Source: Pyrenula massariospora (Eukaryota > Ascomycota > Eurotiomycetes > Pyrenulales > Pyrenulaceae). Taken from it: a stretch of DNA of 64,000 nt. The notes under the pieces were generated by a model that worked only from the letters and a program-made list of their open reading frames with translations, was not told where the DNA came from and did not search any database. Both the position numbers and the translations under genes were made by a program. Of this stretch, positions 31,653-43,902 are shown piece by piece (the first letter of the stretch is position 1; each line of letters starts with the position of its first letter). Where the stretch lies: positions 992,001-1,056,000 of the forward strand of contig JAGFMI010000014.1 of assembly GCA_021030905.1 (NCBI GenBank), given 5' to 3'.

Positions 31653-33091
31653 AGAAACCACAGATGGCAAGATTCCACAGGCTTCTAAAGCGATTTACTG
31701 AAAGTGTCCTTTAGGCTTGATGCCTATCGTAGCTCGTCGTTCCTTTCCCTTCCACATCATCACCACCATCATCAGAAATGGACCTTACCACCGCCAAGGA
31801 TGGAACCGATAAACATCTTCGAAAGTGTATTATCAAAAGAATCCACCTCCTTGGATGCATTTGAAAAGCTAGAGATGAAAGCTATCGTCTTAGGACGCAG
31901 TCTCATGTCGACCGTTGTCGTCGCTGTCAATGGAGACAGGGCTGAACAGATTGGTTATTTGTATCTTGAGGGCAATGATGTTTGGCAGATTCAGATTCCT
32001 CCAAAGGTGAGAGGGGAACGATTGACGGATCCCACGTTGACTAGGAAAAGGAGGATAGAGTGGGATTGGGGCTAGCACAATACAGTTCGACGGAAAACCT
32101 TTTCTTAGAATGACCAGGACTAGGGGCAAAATTCGTCATCAATTCTATCATAGCAAGATCTTCGGTATGACTGCCAATGGGCTGCAGTATACTGAGAAAA
32201 TACCGCATAATACCAACAACACCAGGTTGCGTGCACTTGAGCATAGAAATTCAGGCTAAATAATTCAAAAACCATGAAAATATTGCTACGAGGAAGGGAT
32301 CTTTGGACAGTTGAGCCCCTAAGACTACCTGCGGGCTATTATCCTTCTATTGAGCGTCGATTCGCAGTACAATAAGCTTTATCGGTGAGTTGAATCAACA
32401 GCAAAAATAAGGAAATATTTGTAGCAGGCAGTTGCAACACTCTCCTCTATCTATAGCAGTTTCAATGCGAAGTGGCAGCTGAGAGATCTCAAAAATCGTA
32501 CGATTTTCGCCTCAGTGCCATAAAAATAGTCAAAGTGACAGAATCCGGGGTCTTCACTTTCAAAGCACGTAATGACTCTTAAATCTTCAATTGATTGAAA
32601 GCTAGACGGAGGCTCTTTTTGATTATGCTTGCCGGCTGATTCTCAGGGACTCAAAATCTGTGGCACTCGTTCTGGATCCTGGTTAGCTCATCTCTCACAA
32701 GACCAACTGCAATCTTGAAGTTCAACACACTCCCCTAGCATTATCATCAAGAGTTCTCATGTGCCCGTACAACGACCTTGTACTCTACAACGCGGCATCT
32801 TCCACAACGATCTATCGGAAATTACTTTCGCTGACTTTCCCCCTGCGGAGCACAAACGCGGCTCTTGCTTCTTGCCCACGTCCTGAAAGAGCAAGCTCAG
32901 GTAGATACAGGTCCACGGCTTCTACATGAAGATCCGAGATTTGAATGCAGCAAAAAACTCGAAAACGAGCAGCTGTTGGATTTGTGAGATCTCGTACACC
33001 TATCGAGTTGAATATGAGGCATTATTCATAGCACCAAGTTACTTTTTGACTGTAGAACTCGTAGGTACGATTAAATATTGAGACAGGGTCG
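31653..33091. other. Intergenic region between P450 relic and MFS gene
   Basis: About 1.4 kb with no gene I can support. A 123-codon frame at 31704-32075 has a His run and no recognisable family. Confidence 0.45.
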
Positions 33092-34996
33092 TTATGTCTT
33101 TGCCATGTCCCTCTGCCTACGCACAAATCCTTGTTCAGTCTCCAGAACGCGGTCCATGGTCATGTTTTGCGTTCCCCACAGTGCAATCAAACCAGATACA
33201 CCACTCAAAATCGTCATGACGATCCAAACCTCCCTCAAACCACAGACGTAACTATCGACAAGTTGGATCTTTGCGAGGCCATCGGCCATTTTTCTGATGA
33301 CCTGGACAAGCGAACTCGCCTCTTCCGAATATTTCGCCGCATTCCCGGCCAGGAGCGGGTACGTAAGCAACTTCTGTCGCATTCGATTCTGGAAGATGGT
33401 ACCGCCGATGGCCACACCAACGGCCTGGCCAAGGTTGCGCAGGAAGACGTTCATGTTCACCGCCCAGGCCATGTCATTGGAGCGCGAAGATGCTTGAACG
33501 GCGACAGAAAGTGCGGGGAAGAGAATGCCGGTCCCAACGCCAGAGATGAGGTTGAGGAAGATCCATGACACCGTGCTCGTGTCCTGCGCGAGGACCACGA
33601 GAAGCCCCATACCCAGCGTTGTCAGACCCCAGCCGGCGTAGATCGCGGGACGGTATCTGCCTGTTTTGGAGATGGTAATGCCCGCGATCACAGACGCAGG
33701 AATGCATGTGAATGTCTGCGGCAATAAGGCTACGCCGGAAACGATCGGCGAGAACCCTTTGACTACCTGAAAGTAGAGCGGGAGATAGTACAGCATTGTG
33801 AAAACCAACAATCCGTCTATGCAGGCGTCAGTACCTATTTTCTCTCAGACTGGAAAGTCTGACTCACGGAAGAAGGTACCTAGGTAGGTGACAGCACCTT
33901 GGCGGGATTTGAAGACTGCGGTCTTCACCAAAGGCTCAACAGAGAATCGGCTCGTGCAGATCTCCTGCCAAAAAACGAAAGCAGCTAGCCCAAAAGTAGA
34001 GACGATCACTGGAACCAGTGTGTGCCAGCTCTTCCACGAGAACACGACTCCGCCCCAGGTCACTGGGACTAAAAAGCCAGCCAACGAAACGATTAACAAG
34101 GTAGTACCGATCCAGTCAACTCGCTTTAACTTGTAAATGATTGATCCGGTTCTTTGTTTGAGAGTCACAAGCAGAGCCACCATAAGGACCCCAATGCCGA
34201 CAAAGGGTAGGTTGAACCAGAAGATCCATCTCCAAGTGACGTTTTCACTGAATACACCACCTTCAGAGTGTCAACACTTGGCGCGAATCACTCAAAACCG
34301 AAATGGTGTTTTCAACTTACCCAGCATCGGGCCGCTCACTGAACCGAGCGCGTACGCACCAGTGCAGATACTGATCCATTTCCCTCGAAGTCGGAGTGGG
34401 ACCAAGTCGGTGACTATGATTTCCACCAGACCTACGATCCCTCCCGCGCCGGCCCCCTGGATTGCGCGACCGGCAAGAAGCACATGTACGTTTTGAGCTA
34501 TTGAAGCAATGATAAGACCTGCAGCGAATAGGAAAATACTCGTGAGGATGATGGGCTTCCTGCCGAAGATGTCGCTCAACGAGCCTAGAACCGGCTGAAA
34601 GACCGTCTCAGTGAGCAAGAACGATGTTCCGCACCAGAAGGCCTCAATAGCGCTTCCTTGAAGAGTTTCCGAGATGATCTGCGTCTCAATCAGCGTTGAG
34701 GTCTCCCCATTCACTCAATCGTTTTTTCGTGGATTAAGCTTGCTACTTTACCCATGGCTTTCGTCGTAGGTTTGGGTATGAGACTCACATACAGGTAAAG
34801 CAACGGAAAATGCGGTCGCCTCCACACCTATCATGACGGTGAGTACCGAGAGTGTTGCGAATACGGCCTTAAACTGCCAAGTCACATCGATTGTGAACTG
34901 ATCCAAGGATCCCTCCGTTGACGCTAGTGCCTCCACATTAGGTATGACTGGCGGACTGCTAGATGGCATTTCTCCCTCTGAACTTTGGCGCTTCAT
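33092..34996 (-). CDS. MFS multidrug exporter, DHA2-like (14 membrane helices)
   Basis: Four exons in frame: 34996-34793, 34678-34321, 34260-33868 and 33816-33092, giving 559 residues. The longer first frame begins at TTG. After a hydrophilic N-terminus of about 45 residues come repeated hydrophobic helices. Motif A-like LGSLSDIFGRKPIIL follows helix 2, then AGRAIQGAGAGGIVGL and the motif-C-like GAYALGSVSGPMLG, typical of drug:H+ antiporters of the DHA2 group. These transporters sit in the plasma membrane and export toxic compounds or secondary metabolites. Two broken P450 genes flank it, which suggests the remains of a metabolite gene cluster, but that is inference. No break was found in the exporter itself. 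Confidence 0.88.
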
Positions 34997-35234
34997 TCTC
35001 GAGAGTGTGCCATACGTCAAGGTGGGAAAGATCTATGTGAGCCTCCATCCTCAATAGGAGTTCATCACGCTTTCAAGGGAAAGGGAAAGGCTAAGCAGCC
35101 GAGGTCTTTGACACAAGACATGGCCTAGCGAAGGCTCAAGGATCGCGTGGATTAAATGTATGGACGGTCACGGAATGTCATGAGATTCATCTTCCGAGCT
35201 GCAGAAGCGACTCGAGAAGCAGCATGTTAGGCCG

Positions 35235-36214
35235 CACAAATCTGGTCGACTATTTCAATTGGACGGCCTTCGACATCGTCAGCGACCTTATCTTTGGGAA
35301 TCCTTCGGCGGACTGGACAAGTCTGAATACTACCCGCGGGTGCACAATATCTTCGAAACCATCCACGCCCTTACTTATATACAATTCGCGCTAGCCTTCG
35401 GTCTTACTCCTGCCCTGAGACTCCTCTTTCCTGTTCTGGTTAAGGGGCGAACCGGATAGTTCGGGTTTGCGTACGACAAGATCGACAATCGGGTCAGCAA
35501 TGGCAATGCCAAAGACCGCAAGGATTTTATCCGCTTCATCCAAGCAGCATAGACGGCTCGGCCCACCTCGGTCGGCAGGAATTGCACATAACCGCCGCGA
35601 GCTTCCTCCTCGCGGGTACTGAGACGGCTGCGACGCATCTGTCGGGCACGATCTTCTTCCTCCCGGAACACCCAGACGAGCATGTGGGGCTACAGAATGT
35701 CATCCGCGCTTCCTTCCAAACCACGGCTAATATCATCACGCAGGCAGCTAGTCATGTCACCTATCTTGGCTACGTGATTCAAGAGTCGTTTCGCATGTAT
35801 CCCCCAGGCCCCATCACCTTTCCCCGAGTTGTCACCGGTCAGGGAAAGCACCTGGACAGGTACTGGGTCCCAGCCGGCACCGTAGTCGGTTTTAATCACT
35901 ACTCCACCTACCGCTCCTCCAGGAACTTCCACCGGCCCCGGGACTTCCTTCCGGAACGTTGGCTGCCAGATCTCGAGCGGGAGGCGCGATTTCATGCTGA
36001 CAATCGGTCGGTGCTGAACCACTTCTCGTACGGGCCGCGCAACTGCATCGGGAAGAACTTGGCCTACGCAGAGATTCGGCTGGTGCTGTGCCGATTACTG
36101 TTTCAGTTTGACTTGGAGCTATGCGAGGAATCGAGGGACTGGACGAAGCAAAGAGTCTTTGGGTCTTGGGAGAAGGTTCCTTTGATGGTGAGGTTGAGGC
36201 AACGCCATGAGTAA
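35235..36214 (+). pseudogene. 5'-truncated, frameshifted cytochrome P450 fragment
   Basis: Similarity starts abruptly at NWTAFDIVSDLIFG (about 35258), so the N-terminal third is missing. A one-base loss near 35297 shifts the frame, and in-frame TAGs lie near 35457 and 35551. The remaining 3' part is open and has the I-helix motif LLAGTETAATHLSG, VIQESFRMYPPGPITFPR and the heme loop FSYGPRNCIGKN. The protein resembles the P450 relic at 30-31.6 kb but is not the same gene. It is not functional as it stands. Its position next to the MFS start suggests that recombination truncated it. Confidence 0.82.
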
Positions 36215-36522
36215 TGGCATGTGGAGCTACGGGGTGATATGATTGTGAATTGGAACGAAATATATGATGAAATAGATCCTGAGTAGGCCTGGACAGACTG
36301 AAGGATCGTACTTAATGCGATGCGGCGTGGGGCTGGCGATTTCGCGGTCATGCCTTCTTTCGATCACAACATTGGTCGGAATGTAGGCGAATGAACCTAA
36401 AATACTAGCATTCCGAGGGTCTCCGAAGCTCAAATTGACCGGGTTTGTCCAACATCCACACCGATAGCTGAGTGATAGTTGACCACACGCAGTCGCCGTC
36501 CGGTGAAGGAAGTGAAATGCTA

Positions 36523-37428
36523 TCACTTCGTTTCCATGCTCTCTCTGCAACTCAGGAGAAGATCGACAGCCCGTTCCGCCAACGCTCGTGTATCCGGCAT
36601 AAAGCGAGCGCTGAGATAATTGTATTTGTCGTCCTCGACAACAAAGGGCGCGGGGCTGAGGCTGCTACGCCACTGCTTTCCCTCATCATCGAGCTTGCTG
36701 CGGACCGTCATCTCCACACTGTCGCTGCCAGCGCCATACGTCTTATAGTAGTCACCTAGTGCAAGCCGGGTGATCCAATAGATACCCTCCTCCATAATTC
36801 CAGGTAAGGCCGTCGTTGTGGCATCGTGTAGCGCGCTGTGTCCCGGTGAGACGGTGGAAGATGCGTTGGCGAGTGCCAGCACGCCATGGCAAATGGCCAC
36901 GATGACCTTTAGGGAAGGTCGGCGTGTCGATGGGAAATATGCTTCCAGTAATCGATGAATGACGGGCGAATCAAGCAGCTGCCGCACGCCTTTATCGTGG
37001 CCTCCAGGAAGGAATACAATGTCGAACGGCGTGAGCGAAAAGCCGGGAGATGTCCACGGCACGGGTTGTAGGAAGGCGTTGTCCTTGGTCATGCACGCGT
37101 AGGCATCGCAGGTTCTACGTGATGCGCCCTGTGATGGGGGCCAACGATCAGTTCCTGGTCGTAGGAATTTGTGCAACCTGAAAAAGCCTCACCAAAAGCA
37201 TCCGCGTCCATCCCTCGAGCATGAGACGATCGCATCTTGCTGGGGCACCCTTTTCGGTCGCGAACACAATGTCAAAGCCGGAATTCTTGAATACTGTGTA
37301 GGCGATCGCCGTCTCTGCAAATATTAGCGTTTCAACATCTTCTGAGGTGCTTTGCGGACGGGCCAACCTGTCGGGTCATGACCATTGTCGGCCATGAGCA
37401 TGACGACTTTCGGTGTTGCATTAGTCAT
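36523..37428 (-). CDS. DJ-1/PfpI-superfamily protein
   Basis: Three exons, 37428-37368, 37314-37193 and 37128-36523, give 262 residues. The alpha/beta flavodoxin-like core starts MTNATPKVVMLMADNGHD and runs through TVFKNSGFDIVFATEKG and FDIVFLPGGHDKGVRQLL. The nucleophile elbow is VIVAICHGVLALANAS, with the conserved Cys near residue 141 in the AICHG motif of the DJ-1/PfpI family (glyoxalases, chaperones, isonitrile hydratases, putative peptidases). The precise reaction cannot be read from sequence. The residue spacing is longer than in minimal DJ-1 (about 190 aa), which fits the larger fungal class. Confidence 0.8.
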
Positions 37429-38031
37429 CTCAGCGACTTCTGTCACGATAATTTGTGTACGACGCGGACTAGATGGCCCACCGGACTTGGGAATACATTT
37501 CTGCAATTCAGTCTTTGTGCTGGTCCAAATAGTGGCTAATACCTCAGAAAGCGCCGGAGATATACACTTCTTTTTTTTTGCCTTAGTCCCCGACCGTTTA
37601 GTGCATAGGTGGCGGTTGTCTAGACCTAACATGGATTCGAGCTAGTCGAATTGCTTATATCCGGCAGGATTCGCATGTTTCATAGGTAGGGCGTCAAATG
37701 CACATGGGACGGACTGTGTACCACTATGCTGATATCACAATCTGAACATGAATCGGGTTTTATTGATGTGATTGTGGCACACACGAAAGCTTGGAGGCCA
37801 TAGCCACTCATGGAGGAGTTGTGACCTCTTTCCTCTTACTCTTGCATTCCGAGGACTAAATGAATAGCACGGTAGCGTGGTCAACCTTGTTGGCTGGCCG
37901 GATTTGGAAAGGGGTATCTGACCTTAGCTCAGAGGTAAGTGACATCTGATAATTTTGAAGTTCAAAATGCGAAGTTGGACATTGGAAATGAGCGAGTATC
38001 GAAGGGGGCTTGCGACCATAACTTTCCAAAT
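37429..38031. other. Divergent intergenic region
   Basis: It separates the divergent DJ-1-like and GMC genes, so it probably holds both promoters. No gene is supported. Confidence 0.4.
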
Positions 38032-41000
38032 ATGCGAACAACCTTCTATCAGACGTTGACCCTTGTGTCCACAGCATTCTGGAATATCGTCAGCCTTTTC
38101 TGGTCTCTTCTTCCGAGCTTAACAGACATCTCAAGGGGAAAAGGCTTCCATTGTTGTGGCAAGAATTCAGGCTGTGATCATGACCATCCGAAAGTTCGAG
38201 GGAGTCCTCGCATCAGCAAGCCAGTCGAGAAAATGCAGCACAGCTACGACGTTGTCGTCATTGGGAGTGGCTACGGCGGCGGAGTGGCAGCGAGCCGTAT
38301 GGCTCGAGCTCGCCAGACGGTATGTCTACTTGAGCTCGGAGAAGAACGGTGGCCAGGAGAGTTCCCGTCGAAGCTTAGAGAGGCGGTTCCACAGGTCCAC
38401 ATTTCAGGGCACTATCATTGGGGCCGGGATCAAAAGGTGCCGGTGAATCTGGGGAAAAGGGCTGGCTTATATCGTTTGATGCTTGGAGCCGGTAAAAACA
38501 TATTCGTTGGAATCGGTCTTGGAGGATCAAGTCTTCTGAACGCCAACGTATTCTTGAGGGCTGACGCTCGAACATTGGCTCTGGCGGAATGGCCTGAACA
38601 AATCCGCCGTCCGGGTAGCCTAGAAGACTACTACAAGCGCGCAGAAGCAATGCTGGAGCCGAGAGTGTATCCCTCGCAGTTTCCGCCACTTGCAAAACTG
38701 GAATTGCTTCGAAAGCAGGCACGATCTGTCGGTTATGAGCATTACTTTTCTCGTGCACCATTAACGACAACTTTCCATAATAGCTATAACAGTGTTGGGG
38801 TTCCTATGAGGAAGAATTCCTTGGCCGGTCAGGAATGCACAGGCGCAAATGATGGCAGCAAAGCTTCCACACTGGTGACATATCTTGCTGATGCTTGGCG
38901 CTGGGGGGCTGACATTTTCTGCGGGTGCGAAGTCAAATATATTCAGAGGCATCCGGAAGCAGGCTATGTGGTCTTTTTCGAGCACGAGCATCAACTGATG
39001 TGGGTGCACGCCAGACAGTTTGTCTTCCTGGGCGCTGGCTCGATGGGAACCACGGAGATCATGTTGCGTAGCAAAGAGCGCGGCTTGTCGTTGAGCGAAA
39101 AGGTCGGTACAAATATGAGCGGTAACGGCAGTATGCTAGGTTTCGGCATGCATATGGGCCGAGAACCTGGCGCCTCAGATCGACATTTTCGCCATTCCGG
39201 AAAGGTGGTGGGCCCTGTGATATCAGGAATTGTTGATGTTAGAAGCGAAGGCGACGTGCGAGATGGATTTGTGATCCAAGAGGGAGCTATCCCAACAGCT
39301 GTCGCTAGCCTTTTGCCATTCGTAGTGCCATTTCTTCGAAGGCCGACTTTAGGCAGTTTCGACATGTTGCAGCAATTTCGAAGATGTCTTTTGATGGTTT
39401 TCGGGCTGCATGGTGTTGCTAAGAAGACGCAGGTTTACCTATCACTAAGCCATGACCGCGGTCAAGGGTCCATTGTCCTCGAGAACGACAGGCCTTACAT
39501 CGACTTCCGTTATGTTAGCAGGTCTAATATAGAACGACGGCTAAGAAAGCTCTTATCAGACATGACACAAGCATTTGGAGGGACGTTCGTGGAGTGGACC
39601 AGTCGCTCGTCAACAGAGACAACCCTACAAGACATCAAGATCACCGTACATCCCTTGGGCGGGATGCCTATGAGCAGAGACGGAACGGCAGACTTGGGAG
39701 CTACAACCCATGCTGGTGAGGTGCTTATTGGAGACACATGCTTTTATCACGACGGTTTGATAGTTGTTGACGGCTCCGTTGTACCCACATCTCTTGGGAT
39801 CAACCCCTTTGCGACCATCACCGCCCTTGCTGAGCGATCTGTAGCAATAGCCGCAAGTAAGAAGGGGATATCGATAGACTATGAGACCATTAACGGTACG
39901 AGAGCATCCAACGTTAAGAGCTTTGGCCTGACTACTAACTTTTGTCTTGAGGTGAGCTTGACCTGTTCACATCGCCGAGCCACCGTCCGTCCAACTATCA
40001 AATTTCGACTTCCCGTGAGCCACAGAATAGAGCAGGCATTAGGTTCACAGAAGTCATGAAAGGCACCATTAGGCTACACCGATGCTCGGAAGATGGTGTC
40101 TTCGACGAATTCTCAAAAGAGATCGTTCGCAACGGGGCCCAGCTTTCTCTATGTGTTCAACTCGCGGAGACTGAATCGGGCTTTCGAGGCACCATGACAG
40201 GTTTCTTGAACCTCGAGGAAGTAAGAGGAAGTCCATACATGATCAGCAAAGGGAAGCTTTGGCTATTCGAGAAAGACCCATCTGCGCCAGAGCAGCTTCG
40301 TATGACCTACGACTTTGATGCTTGTGGCACCGACGGCAGCAAAATTTTTTTTCATGGCGAAAAGGTACTGAACCCGTCAGTCGCCTTCTCGGCTGCGCAG
40401 ACGTGGCGTGCGGTTACAAATTTGAGGGTGCACATCGCGCGCCCTGATGGTTCAACATTTGGAACCGGAGTATTGCGTCTCCGGCCGTACGATTTGCTTG
40501 GGCAGCTCAGATCTTTTGCGGTGGTGGGACAAAATATGTACGAGAGACGAGCTATGGCCATCCGATTCTTTTATCAGTTTACTTGTCGCCTAACACGTTC
40601 ATTATTCGCCCCCTTCGCTCCCATTCAATACCCTGAAGTAGATGCTGTCGACGCCCAGAAACGAACGGATAGGAGAAGCGTGCCGGATAGCCTTGAGACC
40701 ATAACGGCGCGCGATGGTGTGAAGAGCTACTTGCGGATGTGGAAGCCGAGAACGGCCTCAGAGTCCTTTGACAACGGCAAAGTGGACATCCTCTTCATCC
40801 CTGGAGCCGCGGTGGATCACCAAATTTTCGCTCTTGCTACCATTCCAGAAAATGCTGTTGATTACTTTACCGAAGCCGGCCACCGCTGTTGGTGCCTCAC
40901 TCATCGGGTGGGGCGGACACCTGTTTCCCAGCAAGCACGCTCTACTACTTTTGACGCACGTCTTGACGTGGAGGCGGCATTGTTGGCTTTGTACTGTCGC

Positions 41001-41795
41001 AAAGGTCGCCAGAGAGCCAACCGGATCTATGTTATTGCACACTGCGCGGGGGCAGTCGCCCTCGCTGCAGGTCTTCTAGACGGCTCTATTCCAGGCGCAT
41101 GGATTTGCGGTATAACAGCGTCGAACGTTTTTTGCCATCCAATGTTCGCAAGAGTGAATGCAGTGAAAGCTACCTCGCCGGTGTCTTTGGTCACGCTATA
41201 TCGTGCGGTGGTAGGGCCTTGGTTCTCCTGTGTCTCTGCCTCGAACGACGCTCTTGTGGAAAGATTGCTCAATCAGCTATTGCGATTTTATCCAGTTGAC
41301 ACTGCAAAGGAGCTCTGTGCTTCGGTCACCTGTCATCGTGCCGCGCTGGCTTTTGGCCGCCTTTGGAGCCACAGAAACCTCAACGCCGCCACTCATGATC
41401 AACTGCACAACACTCTTGGAGGCGTCAGTACTCAATGTCTGCAACACCTTTTGGACATGGGCATTCAGGGCACAGTGCTTGACTCTGCTGGAAGAAACCT
41501 CGTGACGCCTTCGAACTTAGATCGCTTGCAAGGCATCCCTCTTTTTCTCTTCTCTGGATCGGAGAATGCTGTGTTTGCACCTGCAGCCACTTCCTCATCC
41601 CGTGACTTGCTGAATGCTCATTTCGGCGGCGATTTTTGTACACGCCTTGAGTTTGAAGGTATGGGGCATCTGGACTGCTGGATGAGCGAATCTGCAGCCG
41701 CTCCAGGAGGAGTTTTCGACAGCATTAAAACCAAAATCGATTCCATATTCACTGTGCCAAAGACACAAGAGGAGAAAGAGGAGAAAGCTACATAG
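38032..41795 (+). CDS. GMC oxidoreductase (cholesterol-oxidase-like) fused to an alpha/beta hydrolase
   Basis: Two long open frames overlap by four bases, but an intron at 39952-40025 (GTGAGC...CCACAG) joins them in one frame. Exons 38032-39951 and 40026-41795 give about 1229 residues. The first half has the FAD-binding GxGxxG (VVIGSGYGGGVAASR, near residue 75) and the GMC C-terminal block HPLGGMPMSRDG near residue 540. The second half is an alpha/beta hydrolase: LFIPGAAVDHQIFA, CLTHRVG, VIAHCAGAVALAAG. The nucleophile elbow reads AHCAG, so a Cys sits where most hydrolases have Ser. Fungal relatives of this size combine the same two domains. The N-terminus before residue 65 has a hydrophobic stretch (FWNIVSLFWSLLPSL). 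Substrate unknown; a sterol or other hydrophobic alcohol is possible. Confidence 0.88.
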
Positions 41796-42530
41796 AAACA
41801 AGCTTATTATGGAGGTAGAACTTAACAGCAAAGGTATCAATACGAATTGGAACTTCTTGATTGTACAACATACCGGTCCCTAGTGATGCACACTATGTTG
41901 AATACCAATTTTAACTAATTAATTAAGGAATCTAAATACTTCTAATCGAAAGAAAATTAGGAAATCACGTTTTTCTTTATAAATAGGCATTAGCAGCAAT
42001 TTTATGCATTACATTATGTCAAAGTGAGGCTCAAACAGTCGGGGGGGACGGTGATTACTGGTGAGGATGAGCTAGGTGCTCGTCTCCGACGCCAGGAAGA
42101 TAGACTTTGGCGGAACCACAACATTTCGGCCTTTCACCCAACAGGGTTCGTAAATATCGTGCTGCATTTCAGTCACTTGCAGGCCAAAGATTCCTGAGAT
42201 AAGATACATAGTCTGCTGGGTCTAGCGAAAGATGCTGAATCACTCGTACCGCCACCATATTATCGTCCCAGTAATGTCGACGTTTATATAGATTTCACAA
42301 TGGCAGTGATCAAGTCAACAGGGAAGTTGAACTTATGCTGTGTCTCAGTATCAGCGACGAAGAGGGCTTCGGACCTCCCAAGTTGGGTCTTTGATCCACG
42401 TGCAGATATCGGCCGGGGCATGCTTCGCGCGATGTTTCAACTAAAGGGGGAATGCTAGCTGCGGAAATGTTAGCAAGACAGAACCTCGCGAACGAGGAAA
42501 GGTTATTACCAAAAGGTAAATATTGAAGAA
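41796..42530. other. Intergenic region
   Basis: No gene is supported; partly AT-rich near 41880-42020. Confidence 0.45.
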
Positions 42531-43047
42531 TCAGTGTCTGTTTGTGGCAATGGCAAGTTCAAAACGCAAGATCCGGAGGTAACAAATGAAATTAATGGAT
42601 CTCGTCTCCATGCTTTCGGCGTTACAATCGATAGCGTCGACGGACTTGGCGGAGTCATTGATCTATCACGCGAGACGAGCTCTCCTATTTTGCAATCTCC
42701 CATACAACCAATGCCTTCAGATCTCCCGAAGCGCTCATTGAAGCTATCTGGTACTCAATGGCCCTAAATGCCAATGAGTTCTCCAATGACGAACCATCAA
42801 AGCACATAGATTACATACTCGCTTTCTACAACACCCTACCGTAGCAGCACAAATACTTTGGTTTTCATCACGAGCTTATGCTTTCGCGTGAAGCTGCTCG
42901 CGAGCTCCTGTTTTCAGTTAAGTCTCTAGGTCAGTGGCTTAAACAAACGACATTATATAAACCTACCGCTTGGCCGGTGTAAATTCGGGCAACATACAGA
43001 GGAATTTCCACATCGCGCTGAGACGAGCGGCGCAGCATTAACGCCTC

Positions 43048-43266
43048 ATGACGACGGAAAAGGGTCGTCTTGGAATGGCGCCTCATTTGGCAGAGAGGGG
43101 TGACAGGATCGCGACCTTGTTCGGGTGTGATATTCCGGTTGCGGTGAGACCTTTGCCGAGAGGTGAACACGTTGTAATTAGTGAAGTTTATGTCCATGGC
43201 ATCGTGGATGGCGAGCTGGTTGCGGACTTCGATGAGATGCCGGTGTGTGACCTTGAGCTTTATTGA
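43048..43266 (+). pseudogene. Orphan C-terminal fragment of a HET-domain protein
   Basis: The frame encodes IATLFGCDIPVAVRPL and VISEVYVHGIVDGELV. This is the conserved C-terminal tail of one large HET subclass; the same blocks occur as CILYGCSVPVVLR and IGECYVHGYMDGTLV at the end of the HET gene at 43903-46743. No HET domain lies upstream in frame, only degenerate sequence from about 42530. I read it as the remnant of a second HET copy in opposite orientation. Confidence 0.65.
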
Positions 43267-43902
43267 GGCGGCGAGGTGGTGTCCGTTGTCATGCTTATCC
43301 GTACACCTTGGTGATTATTTGTATATTCATTCCTAGCCTTTTTACGTAGTAGTGCCAGCGAAGTAGCGGCTGTCTAGGGTGACTTTTCGTCTATTACATC
43401 GTTCTCTGTGTTGATCCCTTCTGCGGGCCACTATTCCAGATCCCTATTACCATGCCACATTAGTGACAGAGAAGGTGCTCACCTTATACCCACGCTGTCC
43501 TCCCAGGGAGGTGACGCCATTTAGCATAATGAGGATTCAAGAATTGGCTGGACAGAAAGAAAGATCAGGTAGGGATGCTGAAATCAAGCAGAATAGCTCT
43601 TTTCAACACTTCAATCCTTACTCTGGCGAGATTGGGTCCGCTGAGTCTTCTTAAGAGTAGTGAAGATCCTTTAGGTGATGGATGAAGTCGATTGCTTGTA
43701 GAGGAAAGTCTTGACTATATTTCGAAGATTTTGATTTTTTCAAACATTGGACTTTATTCACTTTGCAATTCTTCTTCGACCGCATCAAGCTATTTCATAG
43801 CCCGGCCTCACCTCCTCAACACTTGACGAGACTTTCTCACATTGGTCAGACTACAGATGACTATAGATTGATGGCTATCCGAGTAACATGAGGGTTTCGT
43901 AC
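43267..43902. other. Intergenic region with partial similarity to 47.7-47.95 kb
   Basis: The segment around 43763-43805 closely resembles 47900-47945 (ATTCTTCTTCGACCGCATCA versus ATTCTTCTTTGACCGTACCA). Each lies just downstream of a minus-strand gene. No gene is supported. Confidence 0.5.

Noticed and set aside
40050-40062. ATGA overlap suggesting two overlapping genes or reinitiation
   Set aside because: An intron at 39952-40025 restores one frame and gives the length and domain order expected for the fused family.
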